Notes: generated by a model not told the origin, from the sequence alone. Shown: positions 8,751 to 18,595, numbered from the stretch's first letter. The stretch: 64,000 nt of DNA from Oceanospirillum maris DSM 6286 (GCF_000422865.1 NZ_AUGW01000008.1:62001-126000), one strand, 5' to 3'. Made by a program: numbers and translations.

Positions 8751-10091
8751 GTAACTGAGTTCATCAATGCGTTCCGCGCGTAATGAATTGGGATAAGCTT
8801 TTGTGATGGTGACATCAATAAAGCGTCCAATCAGATCCATAGGGTTTTCCGCAGGAAAGTTAACGACGCGGTTATTCTCGGTACGACCCTGCAATTCTCC
8901 GGGATCTCTTAATGAAAAGCCCGTGACCAGAATACGTTCGGTTTTACCCACCATGCGCCGAGAAATTTGCATTGAGTGCTGATTAATACGCTCTTGTAAA
9001 ATATTGAGACGCTGACTTTTTACATCGTCAGGTATGCTATCAGGCATATCCGATGCTGGTGTTCCTGGGCGAGGGCTGTAAATAAAGCTGAAGGAGTGAT
9101 CAAATCCGATCTCTGCAATCAGGTTCATGGTGTCTTCAAAATCTTGATCGGTTTCATTTGGGAAGCCGATAATAAAATCAGAAGAGAAACTAATATCTGG
9201 GCGATTGGCACGGATACGGTTCATCTTGTTGATATATTCTGCCCGAGTATGGCCTCGTTTCATGGCTGCCAGAATATTGTCTGAGCCACTTTGTACCGGT
9301 AAGTGCAGATGACTAACCAGCTCAGGAATATCTTTGTAAGCTTGAATCAGGCTATCGCTAAACTCAACGGGATGAGACGTTGTAAAGCGGATGCGCTCAA
9401 TACCGTCAATGGCTGCGACAAAGCTAATCAGTTCCGCTAGATCAATTTCATCGCCTTCTTCATTGGTGCCGCGATAGGCATTCACGTTTTGGCCCAGTAG
9501 ATTAACCTCACGCACGCCCTGTTCCGCTAGATGGACAACCTCTGCGATAACATCTTCAAACGGACGAGAGACTTCTTCACCACGGGTGTAAGGCACCACG
9601 CAGAATGTGCAGTATTTGCTGCAGCCTTCCATAATAGAGACAAAGGCAGAGGCACCTTCAACTTTGGGCGCAGGTAAACGGTCAAACTTCTCAATCTCAG
9701 GGAAGGTGACATCAACCACGGCTATTTTGTTTTTCTGTGAAGCATCGATCATTTCCGGCACACGGTGCAGGGTTTGTGGGCCAAATATAATATCAACATG
9801 CTTGGCACGCTTACGAATGTTATCCCCTTCTTGACTGGCAACACAGCCACCTACACCAATCACAAGCTTGGGATTTTTATCCTTTAATTTTTTCCAACGG
9901 CCCAGTTGGTGAAACACTTTATCTTGAGCTTTTTCTCGGATAGAACAGGTGTTTAGTAGGACAACATCGGCTTCCTGCTCATTGTCGGTTAATTCTAGGT
10001 CGTGACTCTCACCTAGAAGATCAGCCATACGCGAGGAGTCATACTCATTCATCTGACACCCATGGGTTTTGATGAATAATTTTTTAGCCAT
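8748..10091 (-). CDS. miaB: tRNA-2-methylthio-N6-dimethylallyladenosine synthase
   Basis: Radical-SAM methylthiotransferase that adds the 2-methylthio group to i6A37 of tRNAs reading UNN codons. The 447 residues contain the N-terminal UPF0004 domain with Cys12, Cys49 and Cys83 (auxiliary cluster), the radical-SAM motif with Cys157, Cys161 and Cys164 (CSKYCTFC), and a C-terminal TRAM domain. The ATG at 10091 was chosen over a GTG three codons upstream because CAGG lies 8-11 bases before it and [15 protein letters not shown] is the family start. It heads the cluster, with a 210-bp divergent region towards the DUF1820 gene. Confidence 0.98.
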   Translation of the reverse strand: MAKKLFIKTHGCQMNEYDSSRMADLLGESHDLELTDNEQEADVVLLNTCSIREKAQDKVFHQLGRWKKLKDKNPKLVIGVGGCVASQEGDNIRKRAKHVDIIFGPQTLHRVPEMIDASQKNKIAVVDVTFPEIEKFDRLPAPKVEGASAFVSIMEGCSKYCTFCVVPYTRGEEVSRPFEDVIAEVVHLAEQGVREVNLLGQNVNAYRGTNEEGDEIDLAELISFVAAIDGIERIRFTTSHPVEFSDSLIQAYKDIPELVSHLHLPVQSGSDNILAAMKRGHTRAEYINKMNRIRANRPDISFSSDFIIGFPNETDQDFEDTMNLIAEIGFDHSFSFIYSPRPGTPASDMPDSIPDDVKSQRLNILQERINQHSMQISRRMVGKTERILVTGFSLRDPGELQGRTENNRVVNFPAENPMDLIGRFIDVTITKAYPNSLRAERIDELSY

Positions 10092-10310
10092 GAAAAACAC
10101 CTGTTCTGAATTCTAAAAGAGAAAAGAGGGCGCATCGATCAAATTGATGCTGATGAAAAACGCACCATTATACGAGCCGATAAGTTCAGCGCATAGGCTT
10201 TGTAAAGAAAATCTCTGTAAGAGTGTTTTAGTAGAGAGTTTTAGCCGTAGCTCAGTGGGCTTCTGTGCTATGCTCTGCGGTTTATTGTTATTGTTTGATT
10301 AGGGTGTTTT

Positions 10311-10646
10311 ATGGCTGATATCGGTAGTATCTATCGGGTTATTTTTCTAAATAAAAATGAAGTGTATGAAGTTTATGCCCGTCAGATTTTCCAAAGTGAT
10401 CTTTTTGGTTTTATTGAGATCGAAGAGTTTGTTTTTGGCGAGCGGAGCCAAGTGTTGATCGACCCTAGTGAGGATAAACTGAAGCAAGAGTTTGCTGATG
10501 TGAAGCGAAGCTATGTGCCTTACAACTCGATTGTGCGTATTGATGAAGTTGAGCGTGAAGGCGTGCCTAAGGTCAGTGAGTGGGTTTCTGATAGTAACGT
10601 GGCGCACTTTCCTGGCCGACCGATTCCTAGTGCTCCGAATACCTAG
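10311..10646 (+). CDS. DUF1820 family protein
   Basis: A 111-residue soluble protein with the DUF1820 pattern: YRVIFLNKNEVYEVYARQI near the start, FGFIEIEEFVFGE, then SYVPYNSIVRIDEVEREG. This small family is common in Pseudomonas and relatives; function unknown. It is divergent from miaB and ends 115 bp before the tpm start. A 16-bp tandem duplication (10626-10657) covers its last codons and stop. Confidence 0.85.
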   Translation: MADIGSIYRVIFLNKNEVYEVYARQIFQSDLFGFIEIEEFVFGERSQVLIDPSEDKLKQEFADVKRSYVPYNSIVRIDEVEREGVPKVSEWVSDSNVAHFPGRPIPSAPNT

Positions 10647-10657
10647 TTCTCCGAATA
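10626..10657. repeat. 16-bp tandem duplication across a stop codon
   Basis: CCTAGTGCTCCGAATA (10626-10641) is followed directly by CCTAGTTCTCCGAATA (10642-10657), 15 of 16 identical. The stop codon of the DUF1820 gene lies inside the second copy. Confidence 0.9.
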
Positions 10658-10761
10658 CATAATTGAGTAAGCCTGTTGAAAAACAGGCCTAAAGCCGCAA
10701 TGATTTTTTAGCAGGCTTGGTTCACCATAACCGTCACTTATCTAAACAATGGATCTCTGTC

Positions 10762-11430
10762 ATGGATAAAGCATTCTGGCATCAACGTTGGGAAGAAGGT
10801 CGAATTGGCTTTCATCAGGATGACGTACACCCTTCGCTACCGGCGTACTGGAACAATACGCCAGAGCGTCAGGCTCGTGTTGTTTTCGTTCCTTTATGCG
10901 GCAAATCAAATGATATGGTTTGGCTGGCAGAGCAGGGGTGGCAGGTTATTGGTGTAGAGCTGAGTGAAACCGCTGTTTTGGAGTTTTTCTCAGGACAGGG
11001 TTTAGTGCCTTCGCGTGCTGAAATAGCGGATCAATTGAGCTGCTATCAGGCTGGGCCTTACCAGCTGTATTGTGGTGATATCTTTCACCTGCACCGTCAG
11101 CATATGGTTGATGTGACGGCGGTTTATGATCGAGCCTCTTTAGTGGCCTTGCCCGATGCAAAGCGCCATCGCTATGCTTTCCACCTTGCGCAGATGTTAT
11201 CTCCGGCGGTAGAAATGTTGCTGGTAAGTCTTGAGCACGGAAAACCCACTGGCCCACCTTTTTCTGTCAACAGTGATGAGGTTCAATGGTTGTTCGGTGC
11301 TAACTTTGAGATAGAAACGGTGACGCGATTGAAAGAAGATGATCGACAGGTGACTGATGTGGTCTATAGGATGCTGCGTAAAGGATTAAAAGCGATATCG
11401 GGGCGGCAGAGAAAAAGCGCTGGCTTGTAA
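10762..11430 (+). CDS. tpm: Thiopurine S-methyltransferase
   Basis: Bacterial TPMT, an S-adenosylmethionine-dependent methyltransferase that in Pseudomonas also acts on selenium and tellurium oxyanions. The 222-residue product starts MDKAFWHQRWEEGRIGFHQ, the family signature, with the SAM loop VPLCGKSNDMVWLAEQGWQV and the later YDRASLVALP motif. The ATG at 10762 (GGA 8 bases upstream) was preferred to an in-frame start 15 codons earlier, which would prefix an unrelated stretch. A bidirectional terminator follows. The last 20 residues are basic and variable. Confidence 0.95.
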   Translation: MDKAFWHQRWEEGRIGFHQDDVHPSLPAYWNNTPERQARVVFVPLCGKSNDMVWLAEQGWQVIGVELSETAVLEFFSGQGLVPSRAEIADQLSCYQAGPYQLYCGDIFHLHRQHMVDVTAVYDRASLVALPDAKRHRYAFHLAQMLSPAVEMLLVSLEHGKPTGPPFSVNSDEVQWLFGANFEIETVTRLKEDDRQVTDVVYRMLRKGLKAISGRQRKSAGL

Positions 11431-11457
11431 TCGCTCGTGGACTGGCTTGTAAATCGC
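11421..11457. repeat. 22-bp-period duplication across the tpm stop
   Basis: TGGCTTGTAATCGC (11421-11434) recurs as TGGCTTGTAAATCGC (11443-11457). The tpm stop codon lies in the first copy. Confidence 0.8.
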
Positions 11458-11458
11458 A

Positions 11459-11509
11459 AAAAAGCCGTTGCATAACCGTTAGTGATAACAGTTGTGCAAC
11501 GGCTTTTTT
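11459..11509. terminator. Bidirectional terminator between tpm and prc
   Basis: AAAAAGCCGTTGCA (11459-11472) pairs with TGCAACGGCTTTTTT (11495-11509) around a 22-base loop. A/T runs on both sides serve both strands. Confidence 0.85.
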
Positions 11510-11544
11510 GTTAGAGTTAGAATTGGTTTATTAAGACTTATCCG

Positions 11545-13602
11545 TTAATTAACTTCCGCCATGGAGGTATTCGCAAGTTGAATCATATCCAGCAAGATAC
11601 GGCCACTTTCAACCAGTTCAATATCTTTGTTCGGATCTTTTTCGCCTTGTTCCGCATCACTTAGGGATTCTAACGCTTCTAAGCCTTTTGCTTTACGGCG
11701 TTGGTTTTCTAAGGCTAGCTGTTTAGCTTCAATACGATCGGTCTCTTCTTGACGGGCTTTCTCGTTCAGGCTGACCTGCTTAACCGCGCGCATCTCTTCT
11801 AGAAGGCTTTGCTGAGAGGCTAAGAACATAAGATCTGGATCTTCTTTTGCTCGAGTCTGATGGCGTGCTTGTAGCTCTGGTAGCCATAGAGACATAGGGC
11901 TGTATTTTTTGTGTTGTACGGATTGCACTTTATCCCACGGTAGAGCAAATTCAAGGGCGCTTTCACCAATTTGATCGGTATCCACAAGGCTTGGGTATTC
12001 AATATCAGGATGTACGCCTGTGTGCTGAGTGCTTTCACCGGATATACGATAGAATTTAGCACGGGTTAGTTTTAGCTGACCATGATCAAGGGGGGCAACT
12101 GATTGAACCGTACCTTTACCAAAGGTTTGGCTGCCAATCACGATTCCACGCTGATAATCTTGAATAGCGCCGGCAAAAATCTCAGAAGCCGATGCACTTA
12201 AGCGGTTAACCAAGACAGCAATGGGGCCTGCGTAGGTTACGTTCTGATCAGGGTCGCCTAAAATATCAATACGGCCTTCTGCATTACGAACTTGAACCGT
12301 TGCGCCGCGCTCAATAAATAAACCAACAAGCGAGTTAGCTTCTTGTAATGCGCCGCCGCCATTGTTGCGAAGGTCGATAACCAGTCCATCAATATCTTCT
12401 GTTTTTAGTTCGTCGATTAAGCGAGCAACATCACGGGTGGTGCTTCGATAATCTTCTTTGCCTTGTCGCCAGGCATCAAAATCGACATAAAAAGCAGGAA
12501 TATCAATCACACCAATTTTGCGTTCTGTGTCGTTTTCTTTAAGGGTGACAATGGATTTTTGAGCCGCCTGATCTTCAAGTTTTACGGTGTTTCGTACAAT
12601 CGATACCCTCTTAGTTTGGCTGTTGTCGGTTGCGTTAGCGGGGATGATCTGTAGGCGTACCGTGCTGGCTTTAGGGCCGCGAATCAGATCAACAACTTCA
12701 TCTAAACGCCAACCAACCACATCAATAATATCGCCTTCGTCTTGACCAACACCGATAATTTTATCCGCCGGTTTTAGCTCGCCTGCTTGAGACGCTGGGC
12801 CGCCGGGTACAAGGCTAACAACCTTAGTAAATTCGTCTTCCGTTTGCAGTAGCGCGCCGATACCTTCTAGGGATAGTTTCATGCGGATGTTAAAGGTTTC
12901 AGAGTTCCGCGGAGATTGGTATTGAGTGTGCGGGTCATAAAGCTGTGTATAGGCGTTCATATAAATCTGAAACACATCTTCACTACGGGTTTGAGCGATT
13001 CGTGTCAGTTGGTTTTCTAAACGACGTTTCAGCGTTTTTTTGGCTTCCGGTATTGTTTTCCCAGAAAGCTTTAGGCTCAACAGGCTGTTTTCTAAGCGCT
13101 TAGCCCACAACTGATCAAGATCTGCTTCACTCTCGGACCAAGCAAATTTTTCTCGGTCGATAATTAAAGCGTCGGAACGGTCAAAGGCATGATCGTCAGA
13201 GAAGGCATCCAGTTGCTTGATTTGACTCTCTAAGCGGGCTTGAATTTTTTCTTGATATAGGTTGTAGATTTCAAAAGCTGGCGCTAATTCGCCTTCTTTT
13301 AAGTAATCATCCAACTCTGTTTGATAGCGGTTGAAAGACTGAATCTCTTTCTGAGTGAAGTAGGCTTTATTGCTATCGAGTTGATCTAGAAAGTGTTGGT
13401 AGATTTGCTGTGACAGCGCGTCATCTAATTCGACTTTTCGATAGTGCCCGAAGCTTAGTCTTTCAACGATATCTAGGGCAGCTTGCTTTTGATCTTTAGT
13501 CGGCTCAAGTTGCTCAGCATATGCCGTGCTAAAAATAAGGCCGCTTACCAAGCAGGCGGTAAGTATACGGGTCAATATTTGACGGGTAACCGTGGCAATC
13601 AT
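11545..13602 (-). CDS. prc: Carboxy-terminal processing (tail-specific) protease Prc
   Basis: Periplasmic S41 serine protease that trims or degrades envelope proteins by their C-termini. The 685 residues begin with a signal peptide ending near AYA-E (residue 30), an N-terminal helical domain, a PDZ domain (about 240-330) and the S41 core. The Ser/Lys dyad is Ser471 in LSASASE and Lys496 in TFGKGTVQ, with the same 25-residue spacing as in E. coli Prc. A DUF3340-type basic C-terminal part follows. It is a single gene between a shared terminator and a 451-bp intergenic region. Confidence 0.97.
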   Translation of the reverse strand: MIATVTRQILTRILTACLVSGLIFSTAYAEQLEPTKDQKQAALDIVERLSFGHYRKVELDDALSQQIYQHFLDQLDSNKAYFTQKEIQSFNRYQTELDDYLKEGELAPAFEIYNLYQEKIQARLESQIKQLDAFSDDHAFDRSDALIIDREKFAWSESEADLDQLWAKRLENSLLSLKLSGKTIPEAKKTLKRRLENQLTRIAQTRSEDVFQIYMNAYTQLYDPHTQYQSPRNSETFNIRMKLSLEGIGALLQTEDEFTKVVSLVPGGPASQAGELKPADKIIGVGQDEGDIIDVVGWRLDEVVDLIRGPKASTVRLQIIPANATDNSQTKRVSIVRNTVKLEDQAAQKSIVTLKENDTERKIGVIDIPAFYVDFDAWRQGKEDYRSTTRDVARLIDELKTEDIDGLVIDLRNNGGGALQEANSLVGLFIERGATVQVRNAEGRIDILGDPDQNVTYAGPIAVLVNRLSASASEIFAGAIQDYQRGIVIGSQTFGKGTVQSVAPLDHGQLKLTRAKFYRISGESTQHTGVHPDIEYPSLVDTDQIGESALEFALPWDKVQSVQHKKYSPMSLWLPELQARHQTRAKEDPDLMFLASQQSLLEEMRAVKQVSLNEKARQEETDRIEAKQLALENQRRKAKGLEALESLSDAEQGEKDPNKDIELVESGRILLDMIQLANTSMAEVN

Positions 13603-14053
13603 TCAACTCTCCGAGCTTGGATGTCTCTTTGGCGTAAAGGGAGCAACCACAGCAACTTATGAATAGGGCATTTATTTTATAGGGTTTTGACGAATAGTGT
13701 ATCGAGCTAACTCTATGATGCTACAAAGGATATGGTTCCTGTTGCCTGATAATCAAGGCGCAAGAGTGGCAAAGGTGATGATGTTTACAGTTCTATGATA
13801 AAAATTCACAGTTCCACGATACAGGTTTACATTACCCAAGATATTTACATTATCCAAGATAGGGATCTATCATACCTGAGATAAACCGCTTCAGATATTT
13901 TAGGCTCAGGGAATAAAATTTCAGGAGCGGTGCTCTATATCGCTTATGCCACGCAATGCATCACATGCAATATAATACACCACGTCGTTGGTTTTAGTTC
14001 ATTTTTGAGTAAAAAATCAGGTCGGCTGACCGTTCATCTCTTTAGGTATCACC
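13603..14053. other. Intergenic region between divergent prc and apeB
   Basis: This 451-bp AT-rich gap must hold the prc and apeB promoters. The only clear structure is an 18-bp tandem duplication at 13826-13861 and a looser pair of ACAGTT(C)..ACGAT-type repeats just before it. I see no coding sequence, RNA gene or convincing sigma-70 pair. Confidence 0.6.
13826..13861. repeat. 18-bp tandem duplication
   Basis: TTTACATTACCCAAGATA (13826-13843) is followed directly by TTTACATTATCCAAGATA (13844-13861), 17 of 18 identical. Confidence 0.95.
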
Positions 14054-15352
14054 ATGATTCAAGACGATTTTAATCAGCAGCTTCTAACGTTTTTAGACTG
14101 TTCACCAACACCTTTTCACGCCACTAAAACGATGCTTGAGCTTTGTGTTGATCAAGGATATGAGGTGTTGCAAGAACGCGATAGCTGGTCGTTAAAGCCC
14201 GGTGGTCGCTATGTCGTGACTCGAAATCAATCGTCTATTATCGTGTTTACATTGCCCGAGAAGGCTAATCCTGTTGAGACAGGTTTTCGCATGGCTGGCG
14301 CTCATACGGATAGCCCTTGCCTTAAGGTAAAAGCGAAGCCCGACCTTAAGGGTAATGGTTTTATGCGGCTCGGTATTGAGGTCTACGGTGGTGCAATTCT
14401 AAGCACATGGTTTGATCGAGATCTGTCTATTGCCGGTCGCGTTTCCTATCGGGACGTAGCGGGTAGTATTAAGCACGCGCTGGTTGATTTTAAACGGGCC
14501 ATCGGCACAGTGCCTAATCTTGCGATTCATCTTAATCGTGAGGTTAATAATGGCGTGGCAATTAATGCCCAGACCCAGCTACCGATTATTTTATTGCAGC
14601 AACCTGAAGACGATAAACAAGATTTTAATGCACTGCTGCTTCAGCAAATGTCTGAGCAAGGTGTTACCGATGTGGCAGAAATTTTAGAGCATGAATGCCT
14701 CGCCTATGATACTCAGGCAGCAGCGGTGATCGGATTTAACGGAGACTTTATTGCTTCCGCTCGTTTGGATAATCTTTTGAGCTGTTTTATTGGGCTGCGA
14801 GCTTTACTTGATGCGCCGCAAACCATACCGAAGCTGTTGGTCTGTAATGATCATGAAGAGGTTGGTAGCTTAAGTGCTTCTGGTGCTCAAGGGCCGTTTT
14901 TGCAGTCAGTTTTAAAGCGCATTGCTGGCGGTGAAGAAGCCTATCAACAGATGATGGCTGCATCGATGATGATTTCCTGCGATAACGCCCACGGTATTCA
15001 TCCAAACTACGCCAGCTACCATGATAACAATCATGCACCGTTGTTAAATGCTGGGCCGGTGATTAAGCTAAATGCAAATCAACGTTATGCGTCTAATAGC
15101 GAAAGTTCGGCTTGGTTTAAACTGGCGTGCCAGCAAGCGGATGTTGAAGTGCAAAGCTTTATCATGCGCAGCGATCTAGCCTGCGGTAGTACCATTGGCC
15201 CTATCACATCGGCAGAACTCGGCGTGAGAACCGTTGATGTTGGCGTGCCACAATTTGCAATGCACTCTGTTCGAGAGCTGGCAGGCAGTCGAGACGCTCA
15301 TCATCTTTATCAGGTGCTTAAGTGCTTTAATGCACTACCTGATATTGATTAA
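14054..15352 (+). CDS. apeB: M18 family aspartyl aminopeptidase
   Basis: Cytosolic dinuclear-zinc aminopeptidase that removes N-terminal acidic residues. The 432 residues carry the M18 metal ligands in recognisable blocks: AHTDSPCLK (His84), ARLDNLLSC, NDHEEVGS, and HSVREL near the C-terminus. DNAHGIHPNY and GSTIGPI are further family motifs. The ATG follows a weak AGGT element. A terminator (15398-15420) ends this single-gene unit. Confidence 0.96.
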   Translation: MIQDDFNQQLLTFLDCSPTPFHATKTMLELCVDQGYEVLQERDSWSLKPGGRYVVTRNQSSIIVFTLPEKANPVETGFRMAGAHTDSPCLKVKAKPDLKGNGFMRLGIEVYGGAILSTWFDRDLSIAGRVSYRDVAGSIKHALVDFKRAIGTVPNLAIHLNREVNNGVAINAQTQLPIILLQQPEDDKQDFNALLLQQMSEQGVTDVAEILEHECLAYDTQAAAVIGFNGDFIASARLDNLLSCFIGLRALLDAPQTIPKLLVCNDHEEVGSLSASGAQGPFLQSVLKRIAGGEEAYQQMMAASMMISCDNAHGIHPNYASYHDNNHAPLLNAGPVIKLNANQRYASNSESSAWFKLACQQADVEVQSFIMRSDLACGSTIGPITSAELGVRTVDVGVPQFAMHSVRELAGSRDAHHLYQVLKCFNALPDID

Positions 15353-15397
15353 TATTCGATCAGAAGTGTTGAGCAAACCATAAGATGACTAAATACG

Positions 15398-15425
15398 ACC
15401 CGAACTTTGTTTCGGGTTTTATTTT
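15398..15425 (+). terminator. Rho-independent terminator of apeB
   Basis: ACCCGAA (15398-15404) pairs with TTCGGGT (15411-15417) over CTTTGT, then TTTATTTTT. Confidence 0.85.
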
Positions 15426-15468
15426 TGTAGGACAAAATAGAGATCTAAATGCAGGTTGTTGATAATGG

Positions 15469-15508
15469 TAGATAGCTAATAATTCTAGATAGCTAATAAT
15501 TCTAGATA
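15469..15508. repeat. 17-bp perfect tandem duplication
   Basis: TAGATAGCTAATAATTC stands at 15469-15485 and again at 15486-15502, followed by a third partial TAGATA. Confidence 0.95.
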
Positions 15509-15567
15509 AGAGAACAGCGTAAGAAAGATGTGAGACAGAAGAGAAGCGCTTGAGGAATTTTAGGCAT

Positions 15568-15592
15568 AAAAAAACCGGCTTATAGCCGGATT
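15568..15592 (-). terminator. Terminator of tRNA-Asn
   Basis: CCGGCT (15575-15580) and AGCCGG (15584-15589) form a tight hairpin. On the minus strand it is followed by seven U (A run 15568-15574 on plus). Confidence 0.8.
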
Positions 15593-15599
15593 GGAAAGT

Positions 15600-15675
15600 T
15601 GGCTCCCCGAGCAGGACTCGAACCTGCGACCAATAGATTAACAGTCTACTGCTCTACCAACTGAGCTATCAGGGA
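15600..15675 (-). tRNA. tRNA-Asn (GTT)
   Basis: A 76-base cloverleaf with encoded CCA. The acceptor TCCCTGA pairs with TCGGGGA (a U1-A72 first pair, discriminator G), the D-arm is AGCTCAGTTGGTAGAGC, the anticodon stem GTAGA/TCTAT encloses loop CTGTTAA with anticodon GTT, and the T-arm contains GGTTCGAGTCC. It has its own downstream terminator. Confidence 0.97.
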
Positions 15676-15793
15676 ACGGTGCTCAACTTTCGAGATCGTA
15701 TTATAGAGATCAAAATATTTTGGTCAACCCCTTTTACGAAAAAAAGACTATTTTTTAATGAGTTAGATTAAAAATGCCTTACTCAGTCTTTTG

Positions 15794-18010
15794 CTATTTT
15801 GATGTATGGGTGAAAACGCCGTCCCAGTCTTTACCCGGTGAGTGCTCTCTGTATAGGTTGATCCGGTCTAGATAAATATCATAGATCATGCGTTTTTCCT
15901 CAGAGAGTAACTCTGTGAGTAGCCTTTCCGCATACCCCCAGTCCTGATTCCTGAAGTGCTTTAAGGCTAAATGATAGCGATCCAAAGAGTGAATCGTGGC
16001 ATCACTAATAGTGCCTTTAAGTGCAATCGGCTCGAAAATAGCGACAGGCTCATGCTTACCTTTAACTTTAACCAGATCAAGTTCTCGGTAAAGGTAGTCA
16101 TCCGCTGCAAGCGCTGTTGATTCGCTAACCATAAGATCTACGCCATATTGCTTTGTTAAACCTTCCAAGCGAGAGCCTAAGTTGACCGCGTCACCAAGAA
16201 CGGTATAAGCCATGCGGAATTCTGATCCCATGTTGCCGACGTTCATTGAGCCGGTGTTTAAGCCTACGCCTACTTTGAGTTCTGGCCAGCCTCGTTTTTT
16301 AAATTCTGGGCCTAGCTCTTTCATAATTTCGATCATTCTAAGACCGGCTTCCACACCATGTTTGGCATGTAGCGGGTCTCTTAGGGGCGCGCCCCAGAAC
16401 GCCATGATGGCATCCCCCATGTATTTATCGATGGTGCCCCTATATTCATGAATCACACCGGTCATAGGTGTTAGAAAGGCGTTCATTAGCCGAGTAAGCT
16501 CTTCTGGGTTTAAGCCCTCAGGTATGGTGGTAAAGCCTCGTACATCAGAGAATAAGACCGTCATTTCGCGGCTTTCACCTTCTAGAGAAATACTGCCTGG
16601 GTTTTCATTCATCTCATCGACCAGTTCTGGCGGAATATATTGGCCAAATAGCCGCGTCAGATGGCGTTTACCCCGAGACTCAATCAAATAACCATAGGCA
16701 AGCTGGTAGGCAATGATCAGCGCACTTAAAAGTATTGGCGTTGCTAGAGGGAAGACCCATTTATGCTCAACCCAGAGAAAGAGGTTGCCGTACCAGATAC
16801 TAATAAAGATTAAAGATGATCCGATCAAAATAGGCAGTGGATTCATTCGGGGTAGTGCAAGGGTTAACAGTAAGCCTAAAAGTATTAGGACTATAATTTC
16901 TCCACCAACGGTGTAAGTGGGTTGTTCTTTGAAGGATTGATGCAGAATACCAGCGATAAGATTCGCGTGTACTTCAACCCCTGGGTAAACACTTTGGATA
17001 GGCGTTGTTCGAAGATCAAGCAAGCCGGGTGCGCTGGCCCCGATGAGCACGATGGCACCTTCTAGCTTTTCTTTTGGAACGGTTTTGCGAAAGACATCGA
17101 TGACTGAAATATATTCAAAAGTACCGCGCCCACCATAATAAGGCACTAAAACGCCGGATTGATTATCAACCGGTATTCTAAAGCCGCCAACATTTAAGGC
17201 TTCTAGAATAGGATTGGATTCGTCGCCACTCATAATAAAGTCGACAGGGGGCATGCCCAAAACACTTCTTACCACCGCAAGAGAAAGGGACTGATAATAT
17301 TCTCCGTTGTACTCTTGGATCATAGGTACGCGCCGGAACACACCATCCTGGTCGATAAGCGGGTTATCAAAAAAACCAGCAGACAGTGCATTGTCCTGTA
17401 GAACAGGCTGATTGCCGGAGAAACGAGCAGCCTTGGGAATAGGAAGTAGTGAGGGGGGTAAAGGACTGTTAATAACCAAGGGCTTGGGTAGCTGTCCGAC
17501 AGATGGGGTTTTTTCTTCTGGTTCTCTATCAAGATAAAAGCCAAGTACCGCTGGGGTTTGGGCCAGTAATTCACCTAATTGACGATCGCCGTTTACCTCG
17601 GCAATAAGTGGTGTAATCGTCTCGGCTAACTCAGGTCTTCTATCGACTATGTTTTGCAGTGCCTCGGATGCGCCTCGCCGATCTGGTTCTGCAAAGACAA
17701 TATCAAAGCCTAATGCGCTAACGCCATATTCTGCAAAGAGAAGGTATAGCAGATCTGCCACGTACTCCCTTGGCCAAGGGTATTGGCCAATCTCCCGTAG
17801 GCTGTCCTCGTCAATATCAATGATGAGAATTTGCGGGTCGCCTTCGTTGGTTACAGTAAGATTGACTCGAAAATCATAGGCGATCTGCTCAAGACGATCG
17901 AATAAGCTGATATTCCAGTATCCAATTGAGTGGAGCAAAAATATCATAAGGATAATCAGGCTGCCTAAGGGGCGCACCAAAGGGAGGATGAATTTCTTGA
18001 TCGAGTCCAT
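15794..18010 (-). CDS. CHASE2-domain adenylate/guanylate cyclase
   Basis: A 738-residue inner-membrane class III nucleotide cyclase. An N-terminal membrane segment (about 12-32) leads to an extracytoplasmic CHASE2 sensor (about 35-350, with DIDEDSLREIGQYPWPR and VLIGASAPGLLDLR), then hydrophobic helices (about 370-440) and a C-terminal cyclase domain. Catalytic metal residues are visible in LFSDVRGFTTI and DKYMGDAIMAFWGAP, and the late helix in MAYTVLGDAVNLGSRLE. ATP versus GTP specificity cannot be fixed by eye. The ligand is unknown. The gene stands alone between tRNA-Asn and the tRNA-Met pair. Confidence 0.93.
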   Translation of the reverse strand: MDSIKKFILPLVRPLGSLIILMIFLLHSIGYWNISLFDRLEQIAYDFRVNLTVTNEGDPQILIIDIDEDSLREIGQYPWPREYVADLLYLLFAEYGVSALGFDIVFAEPDRRGASEALQNIVDRRPELAETITPLIAEVNGDRQLGELLAQTPAVLGFYLDREPEEKTPSVGQLPKPLVINSPLPPSLLPIPKAARFSGNQPVLQDNALSAGFFDNPLIDQDGVFRRVPMIQEYNGEYYQSLSLAVVRSVLGMPPVDFIMSGDESNPILEALNVGGFRIPVDNQSGVLVPYYGGRGTFEYISVIDVFRKTVPKEKLEGAIVLIGASAPGLLDLRTTPIQSVYPGVEVHANLIAGILHQSFKEQPTYTVGGEIIVLILLGLLLTLALPRMNPLPILIGSSLIFISIWYGNLFLWVEHKWVFPLATPILLSALIIAYQLAYGYLIESRGKRHLTRLFGQYIPPELVDEMNENPGSISLEGESREMTVLFSDVRGFTTIPEGLNPEELTRLMNAFLTPMTGVIHEYRGTIDKYMGDAIMAFWGAPLRDPLHAKHGVEAGLRMIEIMKELGPEFKKRGWPELKVGVGLNTGSMNVGNMGSEFRMAYTVLGDAVNLGSRLEGLTKQYGVDLMVSESTALAADDYLYRELDLVKVKGKHEPVAIFEPIALKGTISDATIHSLDRYHLALKHFRNQDWGYAERLLTELLSEEKRMIYDIYLDRINLYREHSPGKDWDGVFTHTSK

Positions 18011-18336
18011 GGCATACCGGATTTTTAATAAGATGAGTATTTTTCCCTAAAAGCATGTTGCCGCTTTTCAGGGCATATTTTTGTTTTTTTAAAGCATATC
18101 GCCTTCTTTCAAAAGAATACTATAGAAAGCTACGATAAAGTGTGAAGAAGTCCTATTTTTGGATCTATTTTCGACGTAGGTATCCGTTTATATCACTTTT
18201 GATAATGTATTAATAAGGTGCTGATAAGAGATTGGTAGAGCTCTGGGTGGGTAGGCTGGCTGGCCGCTTGGATAGATAGTCTTGGGTAGATAGCCTGGAT
18301 AGATAGCCTGGATAGATGGGGTGCAAAATATTAAGC
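18011..18336. other. Cyclase upstream region with GATA-type repeats
   Basis: This 326-bp gap upstream of the cyclase gene probably contains its promoter. Its distal part is a repeat of 13-14-bp units (18268-18320). No coding sequence or RNA gene is visible. Confidence 0.6.
18268..18320. repeat. Four tandem 13-14-bp units, GGATAGATAGCC type
   Basis: Units start at 18268 (TTGGATAGATAGTC), 18282 (TTGGGTAGATAGCC), 18296 (TGGATAGATAGCC) and 18309 (TGGATAGATGGGG). They have no spacers or palindromes, so this is a minisatellite-like tract. Confidence 0.9.
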
Positions 18337-18368
18337 AAAAAAAAACCGCCTCATAAGAAGCGGTTTTT
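18337..18368 (-). terminator. Terminator of the first tRNA-Met copy
   Basis: AAAAACCGC (18341-18349) pairs with GCGGTTTTT (18360-18368). A long U run follows on the minus strand. Confidence 0.8.
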
Positions 18369-18375
18369 TAAAATA

Positions 18376-18452
18376 TGGTGGCTACGGCGGGACTTGAACC
18401 TGCGACCCCAGCATTATGAATGCTGTGCTCTAACCAACTGAGCTACGTAGCC
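18376..18452 (-). tRNA. tRNA-Met (CAT), copy 1
   Basis: A 77-base cloverleaf with encoded CCA: acceptor GGCTACG/CGTAGCC, anticodon stem CAGCA/TGCTG around TTCATAA (anticodon CAT), T-arm GGTTCAAGTCC. The paired first base (G1-C72) marks the elongator rather than the initiator tRNA. An ileuC-type tRNA-Ile2 with modified CAT cannot be wholly excluded by eye. It is identical to copy 2, 220 bp away. Confidence 0.95.
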
Positions 18453-18555
18453 AGACTTGTTTCCAAGTGGGGCGAATTATCTTTTTTTCTTACTTTTTTG
18501 TCAAGCAGTTTTTTTATAAAGTTAAATAAAAACAACAAGATATCAATTGTTAAGC

Positions 18556-18589
18556 AAATAAAAAGCCGCTTTCTAAGAAGCGGCTTTTT
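18556..18589 (-). terminator. Terminator of the second tRNA-Met copy
   Basis: AAAAGCCGCTT (18561-18571) pairs with AAGCGGCTTTTT (18578-18589); a U-rich tail lies on the minus strand. It is a diverged copy of the element at 18337-18368. Confidence 0.8.
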
Positions 18590-18595
18590 AAAATA

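Noticed and set aside
18268-18320. CRISPR-like array
   Set aside because: Units are contiguous with no spacers, no palindromic repeat and no cas genes; a simple tandem tract.
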